Positions 34,956 to 43,100 of a stretch of 64,000 nucleotides of DNA are shown one piece after another (positions within the stretch are counted from its first letter, which is position 1; each line of letters starts with the position of its first letter). The notes beneath the pieces are model-generated. The model was not told the DNA's origin, searched no databases, and saw only the letters and a list, made by a program, of their open reading frames with translations. The position numbers and the translations under genes are program-made. Source of the stretch: JAVVSR01 sp964604875 (lineage in GTDB: Bacteria; Bacillota; Clostridia; Christensenellales; CAG-917); the NCBI GenBank assembly GCA_964604875.1, contig CAZSAC010000002.1, positions 7,175 through 71,174 of the forward strand. The letters run 5' to 3'.

Positions 34956-35765
34956 TTACTTAATGAACGAAAGGTAAATCTTATCAACGATTTTGTCAGA
35001 GAAGATATTTAACAGCATAAGCTTTTTGCTATTTTTAATCTTATATTTGATTTTAGGATTCTTTGCCGTGCAAGCCTTTAGGATTGCGTCTGCCATATAT
35101 TTAGGGTCACAAGCGTGTTCAAGCTCGTGTGTCATAAGCTTCTTCATAGAAGCTAACGGTCCCTTATAGCGTTCTGTCCCAGCAATCAAGCGGTCAAAGT
35201 CGGCAGCTGCCAAATGGTGCATATTGGTTTTGAAAGAGCCGGGTTGCAATTTGATAACCTTTACCTTATTGGTGATGTTACATTCACGACGTAACGCCTC
35301 GGTATAGAAGTCAACCGCGCGCTTTGTTACAGAGTATGGACCAACGAAGGGTTGCGCCTTAACGACAGCCATCTCGCTGCTGGTATTGATAATTCTGCCA
35401 CAAGCCTTTTCAACCAAAGGATACATAACATAGTTTACATAAATCATACCAAACAAATTGACCTTCATTGCGATATCCATCGTCTTAGGATGATTCTCAA
35501 TTAAAGAGGTAAACTTCATCATACCCGCAAAGTTTATAACAGCGTCTAATTTGTCTGTTGTTTTTAAAATTTCATCTCTTGCGCGCTCAATGCTTGTAAT
35601 ATCCGTAATATCGACTTGAATCGGTATTACATTTTTGTGCGTAATTTTGTTTAATGCTTCTTGATTAATATCGGCAGCAAAAACAGTCCACCCGTTATCT
35701 GCCAAAAGGTCACATGCTTGACCGCCCAGTCCACCGGCTCCGCCAGTAATGAATGCATACTTCAT
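34956..35765 (-). CDS. Short-chain dehydrogenase/reductase
   Basis: A 269-residue classical SDR. The NAD(P)-binding motif is TGGAGGLGGQA at residues 8-18, with NFAG at about 89. The catalytic serine is in NTSSEMAV and the YxxxK motif is YSVTKRA (about 146-150). The aspartate in FAADIN after the second strand favours NAD over NADP. A basic C-terminal helix (KIKYKIKNSKKLMLLNIFSDKI) may lie on the membrane. The substrate is unknown. It lies 45 bases after the DUF1508 genes and may share their transcript. Confidence 0.9.
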   Translation of the reverse strand: MKYAFITGGAGGLGGQACDLLADNGWTVFAADINQEALNKITHKNVIPIQVDITDITSIERARDEILKTTDKLDAVINFAGMMKFTSLIENHPKTMDIAMKVNLFGMIYVNYVMYPLVEKACGRIINTSSEMAVVKAQPFVGPYSVTKRAVDFYTEALRRECNITNKVKVIKLQPGSFKTNMHHLAAADFDRLIAGTERYKGPLASMKKLMTHELEHACDPKYMADAILKACTAKNPKIKYKIKNSKKLMLLNIFSDKIVDKIYLSFIK

Positions 35766-35810
35766 TAAAAAATCTCCTTAAATATATGTTACTGTGTTTT
35801 ATATTTTATG

Positions 35811-36374
35811 TTACTCACTAATTGACGATACCAATGCAAATTTCTTCACGGATTCTGCGCTGCTCTCGGCTTGGGATTTAGTGGCGTACGTTTCTCCAAC
35901 ATAAATGGAATTTCTGTTTTTAAAGATATACTTATATCTTTTATTTTTATCCATATCGACACGCAGGGACGTGGTTTCGTCGGCAATATGCTTTTTAAAA
36001 GTCTCAATACCGTCTAAGCAGGATTTTTTAGACGCGTATTCCTTGCTTTCATACAAAAGCTGACCGTTGTTTGCGTATAGATAAAACATATAGAGAGAAC
36101 CATACGCTTTCTCAATTTTATACTTTCCGACAACGCCTTTTGAAGCCTTTGCGTTTGCGGCCTCAACAGAATCTTCACTTACAACTGTTTTCGCTTTTGT
36201 TTCCTTAACAGGCTTAGCGGGAGACGCTACCTTTTGCGCCTTAACAGCTTTTTCGGCAGGAGCAGGCTTTGCAGCCTTTTCAGTCACTGCTTTTTTTGGT
36301 TCAGTTTTGGTTTTATCTGTTTTTGCTACAGGAAGCTTGGACGGCGCTTTATTTTCTTTTGTGTTTGCTGCCAT
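35811..36374 (-). CDS. DUF1508 (YegP-like) protein with Ala/Lys/Pro-rich N-terminal half
   Basis: 187 residues. The N-terminal about 85 residues are low-complexity (TEKAAKPAPAEKAVKAQKVA and similar), like the tails of nucleic-acid-binding or linker proteins. The C-terminal about 95 residues match the DUF1508 pattern: YKIEKAYGSLYMFYLYANNGQLLYESKEYASKKS, then a helix, then a second half YKYIFKNRNSIYVGETYATKSQAESS. The double beta-hairpin layout fits a two-repeat YegP fold. There is no membrane span, unlike its upstream neighbour. YegP-type proteins have no settled function. Confidence 0.8.
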   Translation of the reverse strand: MAANTKENKAPSKLPVAKTDKTKTEPKKAVTEKAAKPAPAEKAVKAQKVASPAKPVKETKAKTVVSEDSVEAANAKASKGVVGKYKIEKAYGSLYMFYLYANNGQLLYESKEYASKKSCLDGIETFKKHIADETTSLRVDMDKNKRYKYIFKNRNSIYVGETYATKSQAESSAESVKKFALVSSISE

Positions 36375-36390
36375 AATTTTTACCCCTTAA

Positions 36391-37380
36391 TTATTCAATA
36401 ACGATATTGGAAATTAAAGCAAATCTCTTAACGGATTCTGCGCTATTTTCTGCAGCCTTAGCGGTACGATAGCTTTCACCGATATAGATTGAATTGCCCT
36501 TTTTAAAAATATATTTATATCCGCCGTTTTTATCAACGTCGATACGATATTCTCCACTAACGATATTCTTTTTAAAGGTATCTATGCCTGCCTTGCAGCT
36601 ATTAAGTGTTGCGTAGGCGCGGCTTTCGTACAATAATTGTCCGTTGTTTGCATATAAGGAATATTGAAAATAGTCGTTCGTGGAGGAAATGATATACTTT
36701 CCAACAACCTTTGGCTTATCGTCTTCAGCTTCCGCGACGACAGTTTCTGCCACGATAGGTTGTTCAACAACTTGCGGTTTTGCAACAGCCTTCTTCTTAG
36801 GCGCAGGCTTAGCTTTTTCTGTTTTAGGAGCTTCCTCAACAGGAGCGACAACCTCTTCTGCTTTTTTGGACGGCACGTTAATCTTGGCAGCCGCCCAACC
36901 ATCATCACTAGATGCGGTTGTGTTTTTTATAACCTTTGTTTTTGTAGCTGTCTTGCGGGGCTTCTCCTCAATAGGCGCAACAATCGGTTCATCCTCAATT
37001 TGGTCGATTAAATCTAAGCTGTCAAAAGTCGGAGCTTCAGCAACAGGTTGTTCATAGGAAAAGCCCTCGTCAATCGGAGCAAATGCGGCAGGAATAACCG
37101 TAGGCTCATCTACTATGGGTTGCTCATAAACAGGGGCAGTACATACTTCTGCCTCAACAACAGGAGAAGGCGTAACAACCTCGGCAACAGGAGTTTCGAC
37201 GATTTCTTCAGCAGGCGTGTCGGTAATTTTCTTTTTCTTTTTTGATTTTGAAACACAACTGCAAATAACAATAATTGCAATAAGCAATACTACTGCGCCA
37301 ATTGCCCCGTAAAATAAAGGGGTGTTGCCCATAAATTCGTCCAATGTCTTTGGAAACTCGAAAGCTAAACTAAACAACAT
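36391..37380 (-). CDS. Membrane-anchored DUF1508 (YegP-like) protein
   Basis: 329 residues in three parts. A single N-terminal membrane span at about residues 23-46 (LFYGAIGAVVLLIAIIVICSCV) is followed by KSKKKKK. A long acidic Pro/Val/Glu-rich linker (about 55-215) contains many EEP, APIEE and VAPVEE repeats. The C-terminal DUF1508 domain is at about 225-329 (YIISSTNDYFQYSLYANNGQLLYESRAYA, then GGYKYIFKKGNSIYIGESYRTAKAAENSAESVKRF). The basic stop-transfer residues place the linker and domain in the cytoplasm. It is the paralogue of the next gene, 16 bases away. It has been named nowhere I recognise. Confidence 0.8.
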   Translation of the reverse strand: MLFSLAFEFPKTLDEFMGNTPLFYGAIGAVVLLIAIIVICSCVSKSKKKKKITDTPAEEIVETPVAEVVTPSPVVEAEVCTAPVYEQPIVDEPTVIPAAFAPIDEGFSYEQPVAEAPTFDSLDLIDQIEDEPIVAPIEEKPRKTATKTKVIKNTTASSDDGWAAAKINVPSKKAEEVVAPVEEAPKTEKAKPAPKKKAVAKPQVVEQPIVAETVVAEAEDDKPKVVGKYIISSTNDYFQYSLYANNGQLLYESRAYATLNSCKAGIDTFKKNIVSGEYRIDVDKNGGYKYIFKKGNSIYIGESYRTAKAAENSAESVKRFALISNIVIE

Positions 37381-37450
37381 AATATATACCTCAAAATAGT
37401 TTTTCCTGAAAAAAGCGTGCGCATATGCGCATTTACCTAGAACTATTTAT

Positions 37451-37479
37451 ATTATATCATATCTTTTGTATGTTATCAA
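37451..37479 (-). promoter_or_regulatory. Promoter for the DUF1508-DUF1508-SDR operon
   Basis: Minus-strand -35 TTGATA (37474-37479), 17-base spacer, -10 TATAAT (37451-37456). A perfect 14-bp palindrome TGCGCATATGCGCA lies downstream in the leader at 37418-37431. Confidence 0.7.
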
Positions 37480-37563
37480 GAAATTGGCAACTCCAAAAAC
37501 AAAAAATTGCTGGAAAATTACATCTATTTACAAAATCAATCTCAAATAAAACCTTTCATTTAC

Positions 37564-37593
37564 TTGCCAAACTGCCAGAAAAAATGATAGTAT
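37564..37593 (+). promoter_or_regulatory. Possible promoter for upp
   Basis: -35 TTGCCA (37564-37569), 18-base spacer, -10 TAGTAT (37588-37593), with an alternative TATAGT three bases later. Confidence 0.45.
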
Positions 37594-37624
37594 AGTTAAG
37601 AATAAATAACAAAAGAGGTGTTTT

Positions 37625-38251
37625 ATGGACAATGTGACAATTTTTAACCATCCATTGATTACTCATAAAATTGCTATAATGCGTGACGTGCGCACAGGCA
37701 GCAAGGAGTTTAGAGAGTTAGTTGAAGAAGTAGCTATGCTTATGGCATATGAAGCTCTTAGGGATATTAACACAAAAGAAATTGAGGTTCAAACGCCAAT
37801 TGCGCTTACTAAAACCCGTGTTATTGCAAAAGACTTAGCAATTGTACCAATATTAAGGGCAGGCTTAGGAATGGTAAGCGGTATTCAAGCTTTAATTCCA
37901 ACAGCAAAAGTTGGACACATCGGTTTATATCGTGACCACGAAACTCTTGAGCCACACGAATACTATTGCAAGCTCCCCTCGGACATCGCCGAGCGTGAAG
38001 TTATTATAATCGACCCGATGCTTGCAACCGGTGGCAGCGCAGAGGCTGCAATAGGATTTATAAAACAAAGAGGTTGCAAATCTATTAAGCTTATGTCTAT
38101 TTTGGGCGTACAAGAAGGTATTGACCGCGTACACCGTTCTCACCCGGACGTCCACATCTACGTTGGATGCAAGGATGAAAAACTAAACGAAATCGGCTAT
38201 ATCGTTCCCGGATTAGGCGACGCCGGTGATAGAATTTTCGGCACAAAATAA
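37625..38251 (+). CDS. upp: Uracil phosphoribosyltransferase
   Basis: A full-length 208-residue enzyme of pyrimidine salvage that makes UMP from uracil and PRPP. Features are ITHKIAIMRDVRTGSKEFREL at the start, PILRAGLGMVSGI, the PRPP-binding loop VIIIDPMLATGGSA (about 126-139), and the uracil-binding C-terminus GYIVPGLGDAGDRIFGTK. An AGAGGTG site precedes the ATG. It is convergent with the uracil permease gene, its functional partner, and shares a terminator with it. Confidence 0.98.
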   Translation: MDNVTIFNHPLITHKIAIMRDVRTGSKEFRELVEEVAMLMAYEALRDINTKEIEVQTPIALTKTRVIAKDLAIVPILRAGLGMVSGIQALIPTAKVGHIGLYRDHETLEPHEYYCKLPSDIAEREVIIIDPMLATGGSAEAAIGFIKQRGCKSIKLMSILGVQEGIDRVHRSHPDVHIYVGCKDEKLNEIGYIVPGLGDAGDRIFGTK

Positions 38252-38268
38252 ACCACATTTTAAAAAAC

Positions 38269-38298
38269 AAAAACGCTACCAAATTTGGTAGCGTTTTT
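38269..38298. terminator. Shared bidirectional terminator of upp and uracil permease
   Basis: A perfect 30-bp palindrome with AAAAACGCTACC/GGTAGCGTTTTT arms and T-runs on both strands, between the convergent genes. Confidence 0.92.
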
Positions 38299-38311
38299 AA
38301 TATCAACAACT

Positions 38312-39793
38312 TTATTTTGTTTCTTCTTTTTCTGCTTTTTGTTCAGCCATCTCGCCTTCGTAATCAATTACGTTTCCAACTAAAGACGACCTGGCGTTTT
38401 GATAAATTTCTTGCGCTTCTTCACTAGATTCTTTGCTGTTGGGAACAATCAAGTTTAAAACAATGGCTATCAAGGTACATATTGCCAATGAGCTAACCTG
38501 AACAAAACCTCCGTCAACCGAGAAACCAATCTTGATGGCATTACCGTTTATTGTATATTGTGACATTGTGCTTACGATGTCGCCTGCCAAGCCTACCGCG
38601 CCTAATCCAAGGCCAACCGAAAGGGTAACTGATACGACTATCATATTTTTGCTGTTTGAGAAATCAACTCTGCCGTCAACTAAAGCGCGCAAGCCGTTAG
38701 CAGAAATCATACCAAACAAAACTATACAAGCGCCGCCGACAACCGATGCAGGGATAGCTTTAAGCAATTCTCCAAAAGGAGTGAAGATACCTAAAACAAC
38801 CGCAATCACTGCCGCTAAGAAAACGTTGCGGGGATTATAGTTTTTTGTGATTGCAAGAACTGCGGTATTTTCGCCATATGTTGTGTTCGCAGGTCCGCCC
38901 AATAAGCCTGACGCCATAGTAGCGATACCATCGCCAAGCACAGTTCTATGCAAGCCGGGGTCTGTCATAAAATCCTGGCCGCAAACTGTGCTATTTGCCG
39001 AAATATCGCCAATATGCTCCATAAAGGTTACAACCGCGATAGGAACCAAACAAACAATAGCCGTGGACAATAATGTGCCGTCTAGTTCGCCCCAAGCGCC
39101 CCAGAAACCCCAAACCTCTTTAGCTTGTTGGAAGATAACAATTTTGCCCGAAAACATTGTGCTAAAGTCAACTAAACCGACAATCGCGCCATATATGTAA
39201 CCAACTACAAATCCAATTAAAATCGGAATAACCTTTAAGAAGCTCTTTGGTTTCGCATAAGAGTTAATTGCAATAATGGTTACAGCGGTAATAATCGCCG
39301 TTGACCATTCCTTCCAAGAAACAGAACCGTATGAAACATATTGGGCAATAATATCATTCCAAAAGATACTGCCGGCTAAGTTCATACCGATAACAATAAT
39401 AACAGGGCCAACAACAATTGGCGGAAAGAGTTTTTTGATTTTCTGCACGCCGACTACTTTAATAATTGCAGAAAAAATAACGTAAACTAAGCCAGCTAAA
39501 ACCAAGGCAATCATTGCCGCCAAGCCTTTCGCATTTGTGTATGAACCACCAAAAATGGCAATTAAACCGGGCATAAACGCAAAGCTAGACCCCAAAAATA
39601 CAGGCACTTTCTTTTGTGTGAGGAAATAGAAAATAATGGTGCCGACACCAGCAGAAATTAAAGCAAGCGGAATGCTCATTCCTGTAACGATAGGCACAGT
39701 AACAGTTGCGCCCAGCATAGCAAACATATGTTGGAAACTTAATACAACGTCTTTCCCTTTAATGCCTGCAAATTCGTTTTTCAACTTAGACAT
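38312..39793 (-). CDS. uraA: Uracil permease (NCS2 family)
   Basis: A 493-residue nucleobase transporter with about 14 membrane segments. NCS2 marks include FQHMFAMLGATVTVPIVTG at the start, LGSSFAFMPG in segment 3, and the substrate-site region FMEHIGDISANSTVCGQDFMTDPGLHRTVLGDG, followed by GGPANTTYGENTAVLAITK. It imports uracil for the neighbouring Upp enzyme. The C-terminal 40 residues are charged and cytoplasmic. A good AAAGGAG site precedes the ATG. A leader with a short ORF, U-rich tract and terminator lies upstream, so I expect transcription attenuation. Confidence 0.95.
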   Translation of the reverse strand: MSKLKNEFAGIKGKDVVLSFQHMFAMLGATVTVPIVTGMSIPLALISAGVGTIIFYFLTQKKVPVFLGSSFAFMPGLIAIFGGSYTNAKGLAAMIALVLAGLVYVIFSAIIKVVGVQKIKKLFPPIVVGPVIIVIGMNLAGSIFWNDIIAQYVSYGSVSWKEWSTAIITAVTIIAINSYAKPKSFLKVIPILIGFVVGYIYGAIVGLVDFSTMFSGKIVIFQQAKEVWGFWGAWGELDGTLLSTAIVCLVPIAVVTFMEHIGDISANSTVCGQDFMTDPGLHRTVLGDGIATMASGLLGGPANTTYGENTAVLAITKNYNPRNVFLAAVIAVVLGIFTPFGELLKAIPASVVGGACIVLFGMISANGLRALVDGRVDFSNSKNMIVVSVTLSVGLGLGAVGLAGDIVSTMSQYTINGNAIKIGFSVDGGFVQVSSLAICTLIAIVLNLIVPNSKESSEEAQEIYQNARSSLVGNVIDYEGEMAEQKAEKEETK

Positions 39794-39838
39794 AAACTCT
39801 CTCCTTTATATAAAAATAAATTATTTTTCTAATAAAAA

Positions 39839-39862
39839 GGGATACCGCAAATACGGCATCCC
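39839..39862 (-). terminator. Attenuator hairpin in the uraA leader
   Basis: On the minus strand GGGATGCCG pairs with CGGTATCCC (9 pairs including one G-U) around a 6-base loop and is followed by TTTTTATT. It lies about 45 bases before the uraA start, downstream of the leader ORF, so it can stop transcription before the gene. Confidence 0.8.
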
Positions 39863-39872
39863 TAAAACACTT

Positions 39873-39962
39873 TTAAAAATCAAATAAGCTCACATTGTGA
39901 GCGATTTTTTTTATTGCGCATACTGGCGCATAAACTGCTGACATCATTGCACAAACTTTCAT
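39873..39962 (-). CDS. Leader peptide ORF upstream of uracil permease
   Basis: A 29-codon frame, ATG at 39962, TAA at 39873-39875, with GAAAGAGG four bases before the ATG. The peptide starts MKVCAMMSAVYAPVC and ends NVSLFDF. The stop codon is 10 bases before the terminator hairpin, so a ribosome at the end of the frame would cover the hairpin's 5' arm. The transcript is U-rich at the end of the frame and before the hairpin. This is the geometry of UTP-sensitive attenuation in enteric pyrBI. Translation is inferred, not shown; the frame is short enough to occur by chance, but its placement and ribosome site argue for it. Confidence 0.55.
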   Translation of the reverse strand: MKVCAMMSAVYAPVCAIKKIAHNVSLFDF

Positions 39963-40019
39963 AAAACCTCTTTCGTAAAAAACCTTTGCCCTAAAATTCC
40001 ACAATAACTAATTTTATAT

Positions 40020-40048
40020 ATAATATCATATCGATTTTAAATTGTAAA
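40020..40048 (-). promoter_or_regulatory. Promoter for the uraA leader
   Basis: Minus-strand -35 TTTACA (40043-40048), 17-base spacer, -10 TATTAT (40020-40025). An inverted repeat AACATTTTG/CAAAATGTT (40048-40056 with 40069-40077) lies against the upstream side of the -35 box and may be an operator. Confidence 0.65.
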
Positions 40049-40081
40049 ACATTTTGCATTAAAAAACCCAAAATGTTGCAT

Positions 40082-40118
40082 AAAAAAAATACCGCACCAC
40101 TAAATGTAGTGCGGTATT
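40082..40118 (-). terminator. Terminator after the giant surface protein operon
   Basis: AATACCGCAC/GTGCGGTATT 10-bp stem with an 11-base loop (40088-40118), followed on the minus strand by T8. Confidence 0.88.
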
Positions 40119-40130
40119 AACTTATGTTAT

Positions 40131-43100
40131 TTACTCGTCGGAATCCGAATCGTCCTGCGGTTGGTCATAATCGTTGTAGGTGGCGCCTTGAGAAATATCA
40201 TTGCTTCCACCACTATATGAAGATGAGGAATCTGAATAATTTGTATTGTAAGTTTCTGTAGCTCTTGCCAAATAACGTTGGAATTTCTTTTTGTTTCTTC
40301 CCGAAACAAGCACAAATATCAAGGTAATTATAAACAAAACACCAATTACGCCGCCGATAATAAGCATTAGCAGCGAGGAATCATCAATACTGAAAGCGGC
40401 AGTTTCAACTATTGCGAAATAACCCAATTTTTCGGTTTCGAACGATAGTTCACCCGTTGATGAGTTATATGTTGTTTCCAAAACAACCAAATTTGTTGCA
40501 CCTGTTTCTGCGTTAATAACATCAATGCGGACTAGTTTTTGATTTTTGCCTAATTTTGCGTTTGTCTTATAGCTAACCTTAAGCTTAGATTCAATCTCAA
40601 CCAACTCTCTCTCGCCTGAGTTAAAGCTCTTTATAAGTTCAGTTTGATAGAGTTTGGATACTGCATAATTCCCTCTCAAAACGCCTGCATTATTTTGCAA
40701 TGCAACATTGAATGCTTTTGCTTCGGCGCTATTTGCCGCAAACTGAATATTGTTTAGCATTAATATATAGTTTAAGCTATCCAACGGCAATGAACCTGTC
40801 ACAACCTCGACTGATGCGCCGGAATTTACGTCATCGCCGACAACTTCGATATTTTTGTTTGCAATGACTAAATCTCCGCTTAACTCGCCCGACAAATAAT
40901 ATCTATTAGCCTTATTCGCGTCATCGTTAAATTTTATGCTAAAAGGATAGCTTCCCGGGTCGGTCGGGGCTTCAGAAGAAAAGTATCTTACGCCTTCGTC
41001 GTCAACATATCCATATAAGATTGTAAGGGATTCCATCAACTCCGCAAACTCCTCTGGAGCAGCGAAAGTAATCGCTTGATATACGTATGCCTCGGTTACG
41101 GGGTCGGTATACCACTCTCCGTCTTTAGAGAAACAGTTTTCATAGATGTATGATTTCGGGCTGGTGATGGAAATCTTTACTTCTGCTGCGGCGATACGGA
41201 TTGACCTAGGCTTAGAAGGATTACAAATTATGTTATCCGATTCCGCCGAGCGTTTGAGTTTAGCGCGAACATAATATACGCCAACTTCTTTCGGCATAGA
41301 TTTTAAGACTGTGCTGAAAGTCGATGAAGTGGAATATTCAAGCTCAACATTAGACACGCTTATCAAATCGGAAGAAATTGTTAAAACACCTTTATCCGTC
41401 AAATTATAGTACGGATGCGTATTTCCATCGTACGGAACCGACATATCCTTGTTTGCAAGGGTTAGTGTAACAGTGGCGGGTGTAATAAACAAATCAGCCC
41501 TATCTGTATAAGTTGCATATTCCGAGCTTTCAATTGTCACTACAACACGATAGTGCCCGATATTTTTTACGCCTTGACCTGTTTGTGTGGACGTAAACGT
41601 AGTGACGATATGACCGCCTATTTCATCGTTTGCATTAAAGCTATCGTAAATTGTATACGTAATAACCGCATCGGACGGCAAAGCCTTTGTTGTGGATATA
41701 ACAATGGTTTTATTTGTTTTGTCATATACCGCTGAGACATTATTAAACTCAACGCCATCCAATACGCTCTTATTAACCTTAAAGCCATTTGCGCGAATAA
41801 CAATCAAGCCGTTTCCGTCTTCAGGCATTGAATATTCTCCGCCTTTTACAGTGACATTATAGTTGGCAAGCGGCGCGCCAAAAGTAATTTTAATATCATA
41901 AACTCCGGGTTGCAAAGTGCTTGCAGTGGGGAAACCGGATACTAATACGCCGTCTTTATATAAAGCGTAAGTGGGTTTAGATAAAGCATTGTTTCCAACT
42001 AAAGAATTAACCGTATCGCCATTTTCCAATCCTTCAAACGCCAACCCGTAAACGGTGCCTCTTGTGCTTTGGAAAATGATTGCCTGCTCCGGCAGAGTGA
42101 CGGTAATATCTTTTTTAACGACGTTAACCAAAAGCGAAGTTATCGCTGAAGGAGCAAATGAATAATTCCTATGGTTAATAGATTCAATGCCGATGACATA
42201 TCCCGTTCCAACATTTGTTGAAGCATCGATATCTGCGCTATAAGAATATTTAATCGTAGGGTTAAAGCCTTCCTTATCTGCTTCTAAGATACCAAATTGA
42301 ACGACAGGAGCATTGGCGCCACGTTTTACTAAAACGCCACTTTCATTTTTATAATAGTTTCCATAAATAATTTCTATTGCGCCGGTAGATGCGTTTACAT
42401 TGGTATCATTTAAACCTGTCACGGAAATTGTTGCAGCCTTTTGGGTTATTTGCGCGCCCAAGATACCAGCGTCGGCATCTTTTTTATAAACCACCTTCCA
42501 AGGTACCGAATAATTATTGCTGACGTCCACGCCCGCGGAATTGTAAATAGGTAAATCCAAAACAAAAGTGCCTTCGCCCGATAAATAAACCTCTTCATCT
42601 AAGTTTTTATTATCAAAACAAGCATTAGGAATGCCGTTTGCATTAACGCCGGAAGGAATAGCATATCTCCTGCGGGTGTCTCCCTCTGTATAAGGTACAA
42701 ACTTTCCAAGAACAAATACAACGTCAACCGTACCAATTTCCCCTGAAGGTAATTGATTTACGTTTTTGTCAACGAAATAGATGTAAGGAATATTAACTTT
42801 ATCGCCTTTTCCCGTAATTAATACAGAGCCCGTTCCTTCAGAAGGGACAATGCCAATATAAGCGCCTGTCAAACCGCCTATGGTGATTGTGGGATTTAAG
42901 CTAAGACCTTCTGCCAAAACAGCGTTCGTGCCGTCATAAACCTTACTGTCAATCGATGCGGTAACACTTAGCGCATTTCTTTCTATCTCAGCTGTTGCAG
43001 AAGCGTATATCGAGCCGGAAGCCGTAATCACGTTATTGTCGTAATCCAGCAGTTTATAGTTGGCAATCGCATTATCCTTTGAAGAATACGCGTATGTGAT

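Noticed and set aside
36582..37057. Three frames overlapping the membrane-anchored DUF1508 gene
   Set aside because: They arise from its low-complexity Pro/Glu-rich linker read in other frames, with biased Arg/Phe or Ser/Ala composition.
37418..37431. Perfect palindrome TGCGCATATGCGCA as a regulator site
   Set aside because: It has no second copy of the same sequence near a promoter and no linked regulator. A similar but different palindrome at 53452 is not enough to define a motif, so it is only noted in the features.
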